Below are positions 10,677 to 22,370 of a DNA stretch of 64,000 nucleotides, one piece after another. The DNA comes from Heterobasidion occidentale (Eukaryota > Basidiomycota > Agaricomycetes > Russulales > Bondarzewiaceae). Each line of letters starts with the position of its first letter. Position 1 is the stretch's first letter. A program made the translations under genes and the position numbers. The notes under the pieces are model-generated. The model was not told where the DNA came from and did not search any database. It worked only from the letters and a program-made list of their open reading frames with translations. The DNA is taken from NCBI GenBank assembly GCA_039111635.1, contig JBCAQO010000007.1, positions 1,364,001 through 1,428,000 of the forward strand. The letters run 5' to 3'.

Positions 10677-11970
10677 ATGTCTCCAGTTCCTTCAGGACTG
10701 TCGCGCTCTGAGATCGATAGCCAGGTTGTCGACCAGGTTGTCCTTCTTAAAGGACATCAGAGCTTGAGCAAGCTTGACGAGAATCCTCTGCGTCGTGCTT
10801 GGAGGGGCAATAAGGATGAAAAGGTTCGATGGAGCTCGGTGCCTAAGTTCGAGAGTCCTTACGAAGAGCGTGAATGGGTCAAGGTGTGTGGATGATTCAT
10901 GAACCACCTCATCGACTCTAGGCATTGATCCATTCTCAAGGAACATATGGCGGCAGCCTTTCGCTACTGGGGAAAATTGGGCTATGCGGATGGCATCTCG
11001 GGTCATATCACAGTGAAGGATCCCGTTCTTCCTGGGCACTATTGGTGAGTGTATGATAAAGACGATATCGGTCCTGACCAACCGATCATCTGACTTGTCC
11101 TGACAGGATGAATCCATTCGCGGTGCACTTCTCTTCGATGACCGTACGGCCCGTATTGCAACTTCATTACCGCATGATCTGAACGCTCTGCTGACATTTA
11201 GAAATCCAAACTCGTGCTTGTCAGCCCCGACGGCTACGTCACTGAACATGGAGCCCAGCTGCCCATCAACGCCGCGGGATTCTACATCCGTGGGCCCAGA
11301 ATTTTTGAAGTAATGTTATGAACATTCCTCACTTCGGTATCTAAACCTTCTAGACTCAGCTATCCACAAAGCACGTCCTGACATCAAGGCTGCGGCTCAC
11401 TGCCATTCGATTCATGGCAGAGCCTGGTCCGCGTTTGGTCTGCCCATAGAGACCCTCACGCAAGATGCGTGCTTGTTCTACGATAACCTCGGTGTCTACA
11501 AGAACTTCGGCGGCATAGTATTAGCAAAGGAAGAGGGCGAGAATATCGCCGCAGCCCTTGGGCCAAAATTCAAGGCTTGCATTCTTCAAAACCACGGCCT
11601 CCTAACCCGTAGGTGCATTTGCCCTCTAACTCAACCCGTTCCGAATGATTTGGCGTCTATCGCCAATTCTTGCAGTTGGGACTACCGTCGATGAAGCCGT
11701 CTACAATTTTTCTTCACTTGAGAGGCAGTGCCAAGTCCAGCTTCTGGCCGAGGCTGCTGCTGCGAATGGCCTTAAGAAGACTGTTATCTCGGAGGAAGAT
11801 GCGCAGTTTACCGCCAATACACTGCAGTGGTGGGAAGTGAGCTATACCGATGTACGTTCGTCTCTTTGACTGCCAAGCGAGGGCGAAGCTTGATGACGAC
11901 TTTACGATCACAGTTCCAACCGGAATATAACCTTCTATTGGAGGAGACTAATGGGGCGTTCCTGCGTTGA
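10677..11970 (+). CDS. Class II aldolase/adducin domain protein
   Basis: Several exons, product about 300 aa. The start at ATG 10677 (MSPVPSGLSRSEID) precedes a short N-terminal region. Exon 1 ends at 10883 and exon 2 begins at 10941 with EHMAAAFRYWGKLGYADGIS. Class II aldolase motifs follow: DGISGHITVKDP, then KSKLVLVSPDGYV, INAAGFYIHSAIHKARPDI, the metal-binding AAAHCHSIHGRAWSAFG (His-x-His) and ACILQNHGLLTVGTTVDEA with the third His. The last exon ends FQPEYNLLLEETNGAFLR. Members are Zn-dependent aldolases or epimerases for small sugars, or adducin-like proteins of unknown activity, which are common in fungi; the metal-binding histidines are present, so catalysis is possible. A single-copy gene, divergent from the NCS1 permease across the 2.2 kb repeat-bearing region. 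Confidence 0.88.
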
Positions 11971-12173
11971 AGATTGACACTGGCGTTGATCCTCTCCTCC
12001 AAATCTATGTCAATGTATGAGATAGCCGGTTATGTATATGATACCAAGCTAGGTCCAAGGGCCCGCACTCTGTTCACACCAATCAGACACATGAATCGCC
12101 AGGCTGTTGAAAACTCACGTAGAACAAGCATAGTGTGGTGGCTGAGCGTATTGTAACATTGCCTCTACCTGCA

Positions 12174-14582
12174 TCACCACGATACGGAGCCCCTGCGTAG
12201 AAACGATACACGTCTGACAGCCTTCCCAATCGCTTCATTCGACGGCATGTTCTCTTCCCCAACCCAATCCAAAAGCCAATCGACCAGTTTCGTATATTCA
12301 CTGCTGCTGCTACCGCGACTCCACGTCTCCAACAATGGTGCACTGGCGCTTACCTCTCTCCAACTCACCAGCGCCAATGCAATAGTGCTACGCGACGGGC
12401 GCATGTCGAGAGCCCGCATCCACGCGAGGGCCACAGGAATGTCCGATGCGAGCGACTGCGAGGCGAGGAGGGCGATGTATGATGTGAAGGCGCGCTCAGA
12501 GGGGTCTACGGAAGAATAGGCAACCGAGGGATACAACCCTTTGTGTAGAACGACGTGCTCGGGGACGACATGCACGGAAGCACGTTGCAAGGGAAACGGA
12601 CGGGGAGGGAAAAGGGTACGCTTGATTTCCACCAAAGGAGAACTGGCGATATCGTCGCTCGAGGTCCGAAGCGCTTGCGCCGGGGATTGAACATGCACGA
12701 GCTCAGGCCAATTACTGAGGATTATGTCCTTGAATATGCTACACGCACGACGCCAGGCTACAACGTCGCCCCAATAATTCGTAGGCTTGACGTGGTCGTT
12801 AGCGGCATCTCTGAGCTGAGCCAGGATGAGCAAGCGAGCCTCAGTCATAGACGAAGGCCCTTCATGAGGTGGCGTGTTTCGATGGAATGGGTTACGGAAG
12901 CCAAGCTCGTGAAGAGCACCGGACAGTGATTCGAAGGAGCGAGATGCCATACGAGCAGCATCCAGAAGCATGCGGAGGGTTTCAGCGTCAGGCTTGGTGC
13001 TGTAAAGAGTCCCCATATTCTCCCATAGCATATAAACAAGATCGGGCCTGCCTGCAATTAACAAGCTCTTCATGAAGCTGTTTATCGTCACGGTATCAAT
13101 TGCTCCCTTGGTCAAGATATTCCTGTGTGGCGAAAATCTGGTTTGAATGGTCTTCGATCGCCAATAACTCTTCTCGAGGAGATCAAAGGCATCTTGAAGG
13201 GCTCCTGCCCGGGTGAGGACCTCGAGACCTACTCCCAGCGCGCGTCGATCCAGCTGAAGCCCAGAAGCACGATAGTCATCCCACACCTCTTTCGCAAGTT
13301 CATCGTCTCGACGTAAGAGCAAAGCACTCATCAAGATGCTGTATGTGACATTTGTGGCGGGACGGAGGAACGGGACCTTTTTCTTGCACCACGCGAAATA
13401 CTCGACGAGGTTTGTTCCGGGTATTGACTTGTCTTGCGCGCGTGCATAGAACTGGGCTGCCCACTCCGCCGGGTCTTCAGGCAGTGGAGGCCGTCCATTT
13501 CGGTATATGACCTTCGAATTGCTTCTGATCAGATTAAGGCGATACCGATATGTAGCCGTGTTGGGCGTCTTTGGATAAGCGTCCGAGTCTTGTTCCTCCT
13601 TCTCGCCTATCATGCTACGAACGGTACGGAGATACGTGTCGCTGAGCCGAATAGCAGAACGACGAGCAAATACGTGCGCATATAATTCAAGGTGTTTTAT
13701 GTTTGGACTGAAGCCCTGAGCAATCATGAGTTCGTTCAGAGTGGTAGCCAACTCTGTCGTGATGTATCGATTCCGCAAGAGAATGGTGTATGTGTCGGAC
13801 AGGACAGACAGCTCGCGTGATCGCATGACTTGCAAGATCTTGACGGCAAGACCGCCCATGGTACGGCCGCTGTCCGGAGAGACAGCATACCGAGCGATGC
13901 CCTGCAGGAGCAAGTTGAAATGCCATGAGGTACTGAAGAGAGGTAGAGCGAGGAAGATGGAGACCAAATGGTCTAACGCGGGCAAGTCCCTGTGTGCAGC
14001 CAAAATATGTGCCGTGACCAAAAGAAGCAGAGGGCGATTTTCGGGGGTAGCATACGGAAGGTGACCAACGACCAACGAAAGGGTCCTATGAGCCTGTGTA
14101 GGAGTTCGGATGAGGTGGAAGAGAATATAGAGGATGAAGTAGGTTGGTGGATGATCGTTTTTGATGACGGCAGGCTGTGCTGAAGACGCGAACTCGAGGG
14201 CGTCTTTGAATTGCACATCATCTATCAGCTTCATGTTCATGCGGGCGATAGTGTCATTGAATTCGTTTGCGGGGCCAGACGTGTTCGACGCTTCGCCGCC
14301 TTCATACAAAGCCTGCGACCATTGACGGTGGGTAGCCACGGAGATACCGCTAGCCTGCAATGCTTTAACACGCTGCAAGTGACTCCCCCGTACATCTACA
14401 ACGTTCCATACAGGGTCTCGAGAACGTCGTCTTATTGTCTGAGCGAGCACTCGAAGGGTTCGGCGAAGTGACCAGTAGAGCCTAGCGTCGGATTCGAGCA
14501 AAGCAGGAGAGGGGGTCGCCGTCGCGAGGAAACGCGCATTTCTGACTTTAGAAGTTCCCCAAAGACGGACAAAGGTCTGCAT
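12174..14582 (-). CDS. PPR-like mitochondrial protein, single exon, 802 aa
   Basis: One uninterrupted frame of 802 codons, unusual here where nearly all genes have many introns. The N-terminus (MQTFVRLWGTSKVRNARFLA) is basic, hydroxylated and free of acidic residues, a good mitochondrial presequence. The rest is alpha-helical with tandem helix pairs of pentatricopeptide type, for example SDTYTILLRNRYITTELATT, VTYSILMSALLLRRDDELA, TVTINSFMKSLLIAGRPDLV and DAETLRMLLDAARMASRSFE. PPR proteins bind organellar RNA and act in mitochondrial RNA stability, processing or translation. The repeats are degenerate, as usual in fungi, so an exact orthologue cannot be named. It is divergent from the SR protein gene, sharing a 416 bp promoter region. 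Confidence 0.75.
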   Translation of the reverse strand: MQTFVRLWGTSKVRNARFLATATPSPALLESDARLYWSLRRTLRVLAQTIRRRSRDPVWNVVDVRGSHLQRVKALQASGISVATHRQWSQALYEGGEASNTSGPANEFNDTIARMNMKLIDDVQFKDALEFASSAQPAVIKNDHPPTYFILYILFHLIRTPTQAHRTLSLVVGHLPYATPENRPLLLLVTAHILAAHRDLPALDHLVSIFLALPLFSTSWHFNLLLQGIARYAVSPDSGRTMGGLAVKILQVMRSRELSVLSDTYTILLRNRYITTELATTLNELMIAQGFSPNIKHLELYAHVFARRSAIRLSDTYLRTVRSMIGEKEEQDSDAYPKTPNTATYRYRLNLIRSNSKVIYRNGRPPLPEDPAEWAAQFYARAQDKSIPGTNLVEYFAWCKKKVPFLRPATNVTYSILMSALLLRRDDELAKEVWDDYRASGLQLDRRALGVGLEVLTRAGALQDAFDLLEKSYWRSKTIQTRFSPHRNILTKGAIDTVTINSFMKSLLIAGRPDLVYMLWENMGTLYSTKPDAETLRMLLDAARMASRSFESLSGALHELGFRNPFHRNTPPHEGPSSMTEARLLILAQLRDAANDHVKPTNYWGDVVAWRRACSIFKDIILSNWPELVHVQSPAQALRTSSDDIASSPLVEIKRTLFPPRPFPLQRASVHVVPEHVVLHKGLYPSVAYSSVDPSERAFTSYIALLASQSLASDIPVALAWMRALDMRPSRSTIALALVSWREVSASAPLLETWSRGSSSSEYTKLVDWLLDWVGEENMPSNEAIGKAVRRVSFLRRGSVSW

Positions 14583-14998
14583 ACGAGACAGACATCTAAG
14601 TCACAATGAAATCAGCAATGAGAGGTTTGAGGAAGAAAAACTGACTTGTCAGTGGGCTCAAGTAAGAGGCAGGAGGGACGATGGTGTCATCACAGTCGCA
14701 CGTTGGGCAAAGTCGGGCACATTTGCTTTATGGACACGCTGATATTCTCCCTCCTTTCGTCAGGCTCCTTGATCAGATGCGCCAAACATGACCTGTGAAA
14801 AGCATAGCAATATATTCGCCGGGAATCCCTCGCAAATGCGACTGCCGGGCACGACACAGTCGCTGAAGGTGTGGCCCGCCACACGCAAACAATGAGCAAC
14901 AGAGGACGATTTGAGACTCCGATGATGGCGTTGTGTGCCCGCTCCTCCTCTTTCCCTCTTCCGCTGGAGCTGTTCGGTATACTGACTCTCAGGTCAAC
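14583..14998. promoter_or_regulatory. Divergent promoter region, PPR gene and SR protein gene
   Basis: 416 bp between two divergent starts. Pyrimidine-rich stretches such as CTCCTCCTCTTTCCCTCTTC (about 14942-14961) lie just before the SR protein start, as usual for basidiomycete housekeeping promoters. No TATA box was recognised. Confidence 0.45.
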
Positions 14999-15986
14999 AT
15001 GCCTCGCATTCTTTTCGTCAGCGGTTTCCATCCCGCCACTCGCGCGCGCGACCTCGCTTACGAATTCGAACGGTGCGTCCGCCGCGTTCTACTGCTTGTC
15101 GCGTGTTGTTGAGTGGCTCCCATTTCAGGTTTGGCCCCCTCATCCGATGCGACGTACCTGCGCCCCGCAACCCCCACGCGCACTCCAACCCGTAAGTTCT
15201 TTCCCCTCAAGAGCTTTTCAGCACCTTTTTGCCGCAGTCGAGCGATCCAAGCGACACGGAATCCGCGCACGAATAAATGCATCGCTATCGCTGAGCGCGT
15301 CGTATCGTTCGTCTTTCGCTTTCGTCCGCTGTTACGGTTTCCATCGCGTCGTCGTCGTCGATCGATCGTACTTCCCGCAATCCCTCCCGCTTCGACCCTC
15401 CGAACGCTCAACGTGCCCCTTCGAACCCATCGCAGTTACGCCTTCGTCGAGTTTCGTAGCAACCGCGACGCTGAAGACGCATACTATGATATGTACGCGG
15501 CCTTGTTTCTTTCTGTCTTCTCAATCTTCATTTATGACTCTCGCAATCAGGCATGGGAGGCACTTCGAAGGACAGCGCCTGAGTATTCAGGTGAGTTCAC
15601 ATTCACGCTTATGTATCTTTACATCATATTTATCTCGAAACCAGTGGGCAAAAAACCCTCCGTCGTCGGTCTGGAGGTATGACCGCCGTGCCTCTCCTCC
15701 CTCTCACCGCCGCAGCGACCGCGACCGTTCTCGGAGCCCTCGCCGCCGCAGCGACCGTGACAGGGGGGATCGGGACCGAGACCGGGACCGGGACCGTGAT
15801 GATCGCGACAAGGATAGGGACGCCGACAGGGAGAGGGACAGAAAGCACAGCAGGAGCCCCGAGCGTAGGAGGCGAAGCCCAACTCCGGAGAAGCGGGTTA
15901 AGGAGGACAAGTCCCGAACGCCACCCCCGGAGGATGGCAAAAAGGAAGGAGAGGATGCTGCTCAAACACCACCATACGAGCCCTGA
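14999..15986 (+). CDS. SR-type splicing factor (RRM plus RS/RD domain)
   Basis: Five exons. The start MPRILFVSGFHPATRARDLA contains RNP2 (ILFVSGF), later exons give GRFGPLIRCDVP-type text, YAFVEFRSNRDAEDAYYDM (RNP1: YAFVEF) and HGRHFEGQRLSIQ. After WAKNPPSSVWRYDRRASPPS follows a long arginine tract of RS, RD and ER dipeptides (about 15700-15910) and a C-terminus TPPPEDGKKEGEDAAQTPP. One RRM followed by an RS domain is the layout of Srp1/SRSF-type pre-mRNA splicing factors, which bind exonic RNA and recruit the spliceosome; nuclear. The RD-rich tract is coded by imperfect GGGACC/GGGATC tandem codons, which may vary in length between strains. Exon 1 ends at 15072; the intron before YAFVEF is about 240 bp, long for this genome, and could carry regulatory splicing of the gene's own transcript. 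Confidence 0.88.
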
Positions 15987-16266
15987 GTTGAAACAGACTG
16001 GATATTCCTATGTTTAGCTTTCCTCCTTTTCCTTTTCGCTTCCCCTTAGTAACCAAAATTATGCCTGGAGCAGGCATAAGTTTTTCCTCCTGTCTCTCCT
16101 TCAATGTCTTTGCCTTAATGAAATGTTAAAAATTGTTTGCATCTTCGTCTGTGATATCTGGCGGATTGCCATTTCTTGCTGAGCGGGACACGCGTGTGGC
16201 TGACGGGTCCTTGATTTGGGGTTACACGCAAATGGAACTCTTCATCTTAAGACTACGGTCATCGCT

Positions 16267-18002
16267 ATGTCAGAGCCTTGGGTCCCTACAATAGACGATC
16301 TACGGGTTAGACTTCTCCATATTGCCCTACGGAAATCCTGATCAGAAGCATTCACCATACAGGTCAAGCTCTGTTATATATGTCGGGAGGAGGAAACATA
16401 TGACAGTAGGCCCACACCATCGTGTTCTGAGTCTGTTTCCTAACTGTATTCCCTAGAACCGGAAGATCCTCCGCGGGTGTGGACCCACCCTTGCAATTGC
16501 ACTCTCGTGGCCCATGAATCGTGTCTATTGCACTGGATAAAGGCCGCACAGCAGAATCCGGACCGGGCGGCCAACGCGCTGAAGTGCCCGCAGTGCGGTG
16601 CCCACTACGAGCTGGACAGCTATAACTCTCGTTCTCTCAGGCTGTTGGATGCCATCAACCAGGGCCTGTCGCGTGTAGGGAAGATAGTGACTATCACTTG
16701 TGTGGGGATCACCACACTTTCCTTTGGCGGAGGTACGTCCTCACCGCATCCTATACCGCTTTGGTCTCATACCAGACCCACCAGCACTTTATGTCGTCTT
16801 CACTTCTTACGGTGTCTATGCCGTTCGATGCTTTTTAGGCAAGGACATGTTCGATGCATTGTTGACAGACGAGCCTTCTAATTGGCCATGGCATGCGTTC
16901 ATCAACCTCCCGCTGATCCCTATAAGTCTCATTGCTTCCCGTACCCCTATCGCCTCCGCCATCTCACCACTTATCCCACTCCTCTTTGCATGGCCTCCGA
17001 CTGCCCCACAGGCTGGTCTAGCTGGTTCATGGCCTTGGCGCGGCTCAGATAGCTGGCTCTCGAGCACAGTCTTCCCGAACCCCCCAACACGATATTGGCC
17101 TCCCTCACCTACGCTCGTCTGTGCGCTGTTCCCATTCGTAAAGTCGCTCTATAATCTTGGGCTCAGAAGGTTGACACGATTGGTTGTCAACTCGCGGGAG
17201 TCGCCGCAGGGCCGTTGAGGCGAGTGGAATGGGCACTTAACGACGAAGGTGGAGCTGCAGGCTTTTTGCGCATACGGATACAACAACATGATGCTGATCC
17301 CCCAGCAAACCGAGATAATGCGGCAGGAGCGCCTCCGCCACTGCGAGCAGCCGGGGAGAATCCGGACCACGCTGAAGTGGACGAGAATGCTGTGGACGAG
17401 AATGACGCCGGCGTGGCCGCGGAGCGCACGATTCGGCTCACTGGGGGATCCATAGGGCGCGCGATTGGCGGGGCACTCATACTCCCGCGTGTCTCAGGTT
17501 GGATGGGCTCGCTGCTTCTCCGATTATCTGCATATTTTCCCATTTTGTCGAAGATATTGGCTGCCAGGCCCCCGCTTAGCACGACGTTGCCTATATGGTC
17601 TCCGTCACTGCCGCGAGCGTACCCATGGCATAGCGGCGATAAACTTCATGAAATGAAGTTGATGTTCAAGACGTTGTGGCAAGGAAGTAGGGTCTGGACA
17701 GAGAGCGATCCAGTGTGGTATGCATACGAGCATGATCAATTCACGTTTCACACTGCAGCTAACGTTTGTTGGTTCTTCAGGTGGCGAAATTTGCTCGGCC
17801 TGGGTATCTTCGTCGTGGTATGTCGCCCGTATTCATTAATGCGGACTGTTTTCACTAACGAACTGAACAGGCAAAGGACGCGATCAAGTTGCTCCACCTC
17901 TGGTACGCTAAACAGGAGGTTGAAAGTAGAAGGGTGAAAAATCGGTCGTTTGAGGGAGTCGATATCAAGAATCTGGATCTCATTAACCCATCACGCCGAT
18001 GA
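16267..18002 (+). CDS. RINGv (MARCH-type) membrane E3 ubiquitin ligase-like protein
   Basis: Start MSEPWVPTIDDLR, then after an intron VKLCYICREEETYD, KPEDPPRVWTHPCNC, TLVAHESCLLHWIKAA and ALKCPQCGAHYEL: a C4HC3 RING-variant finger near residues 15-75. Hydrophobic segments follow (IVTITCVGITTLSFGGG, LYVVFTSYGVYAV, LPLIPISLIASRTPI), then an acidic linker, TIRLTGGSIGRAIGGALILP, and RNLLGLGIFVVAKDAIKLLH near the end. Members sit in organelle or ER membranes and transfer ubiquitin from E2 enzymes. A frame break occurs near 17210: SLYNLGLRRLTRLVVNSRES continues in frame as PQG and a stop, while the conserved continuation PLRRVEWALNDEGG lies in another frame and is joined if the GGGCCG at about 17209-17214 gains one C. 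I read this as one gene with a sequence error. Confidence 0.82.
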
Positions 18003-18182
18003 GAACCACTCATCTATGTCTTTTGTGCGTTATGGCCCATACATACTCTCATCTCATTTACACCAGGATATTTTCGCTAAGCATATCATCGAAACCCAGC
18101 ATCGGTGTCACAAAGTTGACGAGCTGTTAAGACAACATTCCTAGCCGGAAAGTAGGGATACAATGAGACTACAGAGTGAGGT

Positions 18183-19951
18183 TTAGTCTACTTCTAATAC
18201 AGTCCCGCGCTGCACACTTCCCCAACCTACAAAAGTTGTACACAAAATCTCAGCTATTGACCGCACTGAGAACATACGAGAGGATGACGCACCAACAAGC
18301 CGCCAATGTTTTTCAATACGACGCGACAAAGCGACTTTCTCTCCCACCTCCGTACACGCGGGCGAAGTCAATTGGATCTTCGCCAGGTCAGCCTTCACAC
18401 TGAGGACACGGCCACCAATGGACGTGGAGCCAATGTTGATCAAGAGCAGCTCGTTCTTGACAAGCTTCGTAACCTTGGTTTGTTTCTTGTCCTCTGTCTT
18501 GACGCCGAGCAGCCGACGCAGCAGGAATAAGTTGATTTCCAGCTCTACATGAGAGCAGGTGGTGAGCACGTTATACGAGAATGTCCCGATGTGGACAGCG
18601 CACCAGTGAAAATTTGTGGCAACTTTCCAACAGCGCCTAATACCTGCCCCACTAACCGATCCGCACGACAGAGCGTGGGATCAATCTTCGTACCAACACC
18701 GATCAATCCCCCGGGGACTGCGAAGTCTAAGTGGTTGCTCTCTGCGTGCAACGAGACAATGCGACTGAAGATGGGCTTGCACCGATTGCGACCGGCGCTG
18801 TCTTTCGTCACGATACCCGGGCGGATCTCGACTTCAAGACCCAGATAGAGAACCCCAGTAAGAATGGATCCACCAGCGACACCGCCCTTGAGGTCCTTGA
18901 CTTCGGCACCTGGTTTGTTCACGTCGAAGGAACGGATGACGATGAGACGTGGATCAGAAGTGAAATCGCGAATAGGAACCGGAATGCGCTTGACAATGTA
19001 TTCGTTGACAGCATCGATGTTATACTTGAGTTGGGCAGAGATGGGAATGATTGGTGAAGTCTCGGCAACAGTGCCTTGAATTAGACGATTGAATATCCTG
19101 GTGTAGGAAAAGTGGACAAAAAAACTCACCTTTCACGAACGCAGTAATGCTCTTCTGATGCTCCAATGCTTGCGGCTGCTTAATCAAATCCACCTTATTT
19201 TGTAAGATGATGAGATGCTCCAGCTTCATGATTTCGACGGCGGCCAAATGCTCTGACGTCTGAGGTTGTGGGCATGTTTCATTGGCGGCAATCAGCAGCA
19301 ACGCAGCGTCCATGACCGCGGCGCCGTTCAACATGGTGGCCATGAGAATGTCGTGTCCGGGACAGTCAACAAATGAGACATGGCGAACGAGCTTCATTCG
19401 GTGACCGCAGCCTGGACGTTCACAGGGCGGGTTATCCTCCTTGTCCGATCGATAGGAGCGGTAGCATCCTGGCCTGGGGCAGGCGTCATTTTCGCACTTG
19501 TAGATCTTGAACGGCGAAGTGTTGAAACATAGGCAGTAACGCAGGATGGTCATGACATACCTTGGCATTGGCATAACCGAGCTTGATCGTGATATTCCTC
19601 ACCAACTCGTTCTTAAATCGAACGGTCATGACCCCTGATATCGCCTTTACCACCGTTGATTTTCCGTGCGCGACATGCCCGATCGTCCCTGTAAACGAGA
19701 TGCGTTAGCTTGGACGTCTTTTCTGCCGAATTCTCTGCACGCACCTAGGTTGATTGTAGCCTGTCAAACATACTGAGCTTTACAATCAAGCTACGAAGCC
19801 GAATTCTACTCACTTGCTTTGAGATGACCTCAGGCGTCAAGGGTGTCAATTTCGTTGCATCGAATTCTATTGTTGGGATCGCCTCTTCCTCCTCCTCCTC
19901 TTCTGAATCGGACTCGTCAAGGTTTTTCTGAAGTGTCTCGTCTCCAGGCAT
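18183..19951 (-). CDS. GCD11: Translation initiation factor eIF2 subunit gamma
   Basis: GTPase subunit of eIF2, which carries initiator Met-tRNA to the 40S ribosome in the cytosol. Start [11 protein letters not shown] with an acidic stretch ([14 protein letters not shown]). The G1 loop [16 protein letters not shown], the switch region [20 protein letters not shown], a zinc-ribbon insert with Cys pairs ([19 protein letters not shown]), G3 DCPGH and G4 NKVD all occur in order, followed by [18 protein letters not shown]. Domain II carries [13 protein letters not shown] and [13 protein letters not shown]; domain III has the [20 protein letters not shown] stretch and ends [20 protein letters not shown] after a last intron inside WRLVG. 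All GTPase motifs are intact. Four or more introns. Several hundred bp separate its start from the next gene's stop. Confidence 0.97.
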
Positions 19952-20378
19952 GATGGAGGTGATTTTGAATACAATTCCAAGGAAAAAAGATACGCGGCTG
20001 GACGTGACTCAAGACTGACTCAAGTTCACTCAGATTTTGACGAGGGTCGGAGTTCCAAATATGAAGTCACATCAGCAAGCCGTCTATTGCCGTCCTCGAC
20101 TCCATCTCCCTCGGCAATAAATCATTTCTTCACCACGTACTCAAGTTCTCCAACAGCCTTGTAAATTCTCTATTTCTGGCTTCAATGTAAGAGACTCTAT
20201 AAATGATGACAGCTCACCGGAATCATGGGTCGTTGATATGGAACTTCCCACTGATCGACGCCTGGCTGCAATTTCGCCAGCTGTTCGTCTGTAGATCGAT
20301 CATGTGTTGTATATCCTCGTATAACATACAAAAGTGCAGAGATATTACAACAGGGAGCTCATCAATGCATCAATCCGA
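19952..20378. other. Intergenic region upstream of the eIF2 gamma gene
   Basis: 427 bp, likely promoter of eIF2 gamma (reading leftward) and 3' end of the ICMT-like gene. Contains pyrimidine/purine tracts near 19980 and no recognised coding or repeat feature. Confidence 0.4.
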
Positions 20379-21163
20379 TCACGCTAACCATGGTACGAAC
20401 CTGTATGGAACCCTCGCTGCCCACTCGTCCCATTGCCCCTTGAATTCCTTCCTCATCAAATCATCTTCTCCAACCGCCCTTCTGAAAATGAATCCCGAAT
20501 ACGCCAAAATGGCACCCCAGACTACTGCCAATGCCTGACCCGGGATCGTGCGAATGATCCCTGCTTCTGTCCACCACGTTCCCGAACCCAACTCACAGAT
20601 CGTCATGCCCACAGCCAGGATAGTACCACCCGTGTAACTGGGGTGGCGTACAATGGAGTAAGGCCCACTGGTAACGAGTTTATGCTCCTTCCGCAGAGTG
20701 AGCTCGTACGTGAAGAGCCGCCCCAGTTCCCGGTAACAAGCTAAACGAATAGCACCCCCCAAACATACCAATCCCATCCCGACTAAGGACTGGACCGAAA
20801 GCGAGAGGTTCATGGCTCCACCCCTACCAGGACAAAACAATGCCAAAATGTGCGTCGACGCCGGACTCGTTGGGTTCAATTTTGCGAGCGCTACCGCAAT
20901 CTCGATCGCTGACACCGTTGCGACAATTGTCTGTGTAGACGAGCTTTGTAAGTTCACTTCGCAATGGGGAGGTATCAAGGTGACTTCACCTTTGCGGTGA
21001 AAGGCACTAGTCTCGTCAGACGTTCGCGGAAGGTAACATCCCTTCCGCCAAGAGCCTTTGCTTGCTCCTCTTTACTCGGAGGTGGATTCGGCGGGGTCAT
21101 ACCGACATGGTAGCCAACAGCGGTGAGTATGATGAAGGGGACTTTGAGGAGGAGAGATGGCAT
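20379..21163 (-). CDS. Isoprenylcysteine O-methyltransferase-like membrane protein
   Basis: Start MPSLLLKVPFIILTAVGYHV (hydrophobic) at 21163; exon 1 ends VPFTAK and a GT-AG intron ending in CTACACAG leads to TIVATVSAIEIAVALAKL. Later come VGMGLVCLGGAIRLACYREL, GRLFTYELTLRKEHKLVTSG, PYSIVRHPSYTGGTILAVG (the family's RHPxYxG signature), IPGQALAVVWGAILAYSGFI and the C-terminal EDDLMRKEFKGQWDEWAARV motif with the catalytic-site Glu/Arg region. ICMT methylates the C-terminal prenylated cysteine of Ras, a-factor and similar proteins at the ER; many basidiomycete genomes hold several divergent ICMT-like paralogues. The single-exon upstream Met at 21229 gives a longer, less hydrophobic start and is less likely. 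Confidence 0.85.
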
Positions 21164-22370
21164 GGTTGTCCGATGATCGGGATACTGTCGCTCGGGTTTT
21201 ATGTCCTTTCTCCAGACTTCTCTGCTCAATCATTCCGGCATCCGGGCAAAAGTCCATGGGCCAAGAAGACCCGCCACCGTCAGATATGTACGCATCTCGT
21301 TATCGCCTAACTGTCGAGAACCTAACGGGACCTGAGTCTTGCCCGGAACATTTGTTCGTAACTCCTTGAGCCTTTAGTTTGTATCATACGTATATGGTAC
21401 GTAGTTTCATTGATCTACATATGCAAGCTATACACGAGCCCTACGTATTCGCAATTTAAAAGTGCTCACAAACTTTCATATCCGGAGGATATACTTGACA
21501 CAAATTGTCGCAAGTCAAGGGCGTTTGTCGAGTTCAGACCTCCATTCAATGCGAGGGGAGGAAGGGATATATAAATACGTAACGAAATAGCAACGAGCCT
21601 CGATCAAGCTGTGGAGCCTCGTGGACCATCAGATATGACAGAACAGAATTTTTTTGCCAATCGCAATACATCGCTTGACGTTAGGGCCAGCTTAGATCCT
21701 GTGCTGTAAGATAGAAGCAAGGCCTGGAGTATGAAAAACATGACGAAGTGACAGAAAGAAGAAAAACTGAACCTAGCGCTACGTCTGGTGGGAGCTGGTG
21801 GGCCATATTTGAGCCTACGCACTTGTCTGATAGCTGAAACGGGCACATCACGCTTCATGACTTAGCTCGACAACATCCCAGATCCCCATTGATATAGGTA
21901 GATCTGCCACAAGGCACATCTTGACACATCGCCCCAGGTCAGGGCCTTGTCGAACTGTTCAGCTGACGTAGTTTGCCTATGGCGTTGATGAGCGGTACTT
22001 GAGCGGTGTGATGCAACAGAATCAGACGCACCTCATGGAGAAATCAGGTTTTGGAAGGTATGGGTTGGCATGTGATGGAGGTGTGGTCTCGTCGGAAAAT
22101 CATAGGGCCGAGAACGTGTACGGTAGGAGAGTTATGAATTCGAATTCTTGTCGTTATAACAAGTTCTGAGAGGTTCTGAGAACCATGCTGGTGTGTATAG
22201 ATCGGCCGATCTTATGACCGCCTATTGAGATAGGAAATATTGCGCTGCAGAAGTAATCCGCGCCCCGAAAAATCCAGAACAAGGACCCAGAAGATAAACC
22301 GGCTCGATCAGCGTGTTGAAATACACTGATCTAGCCATTTTGATAAAGCCCTCAAGGCCGCAGAGCCTCA

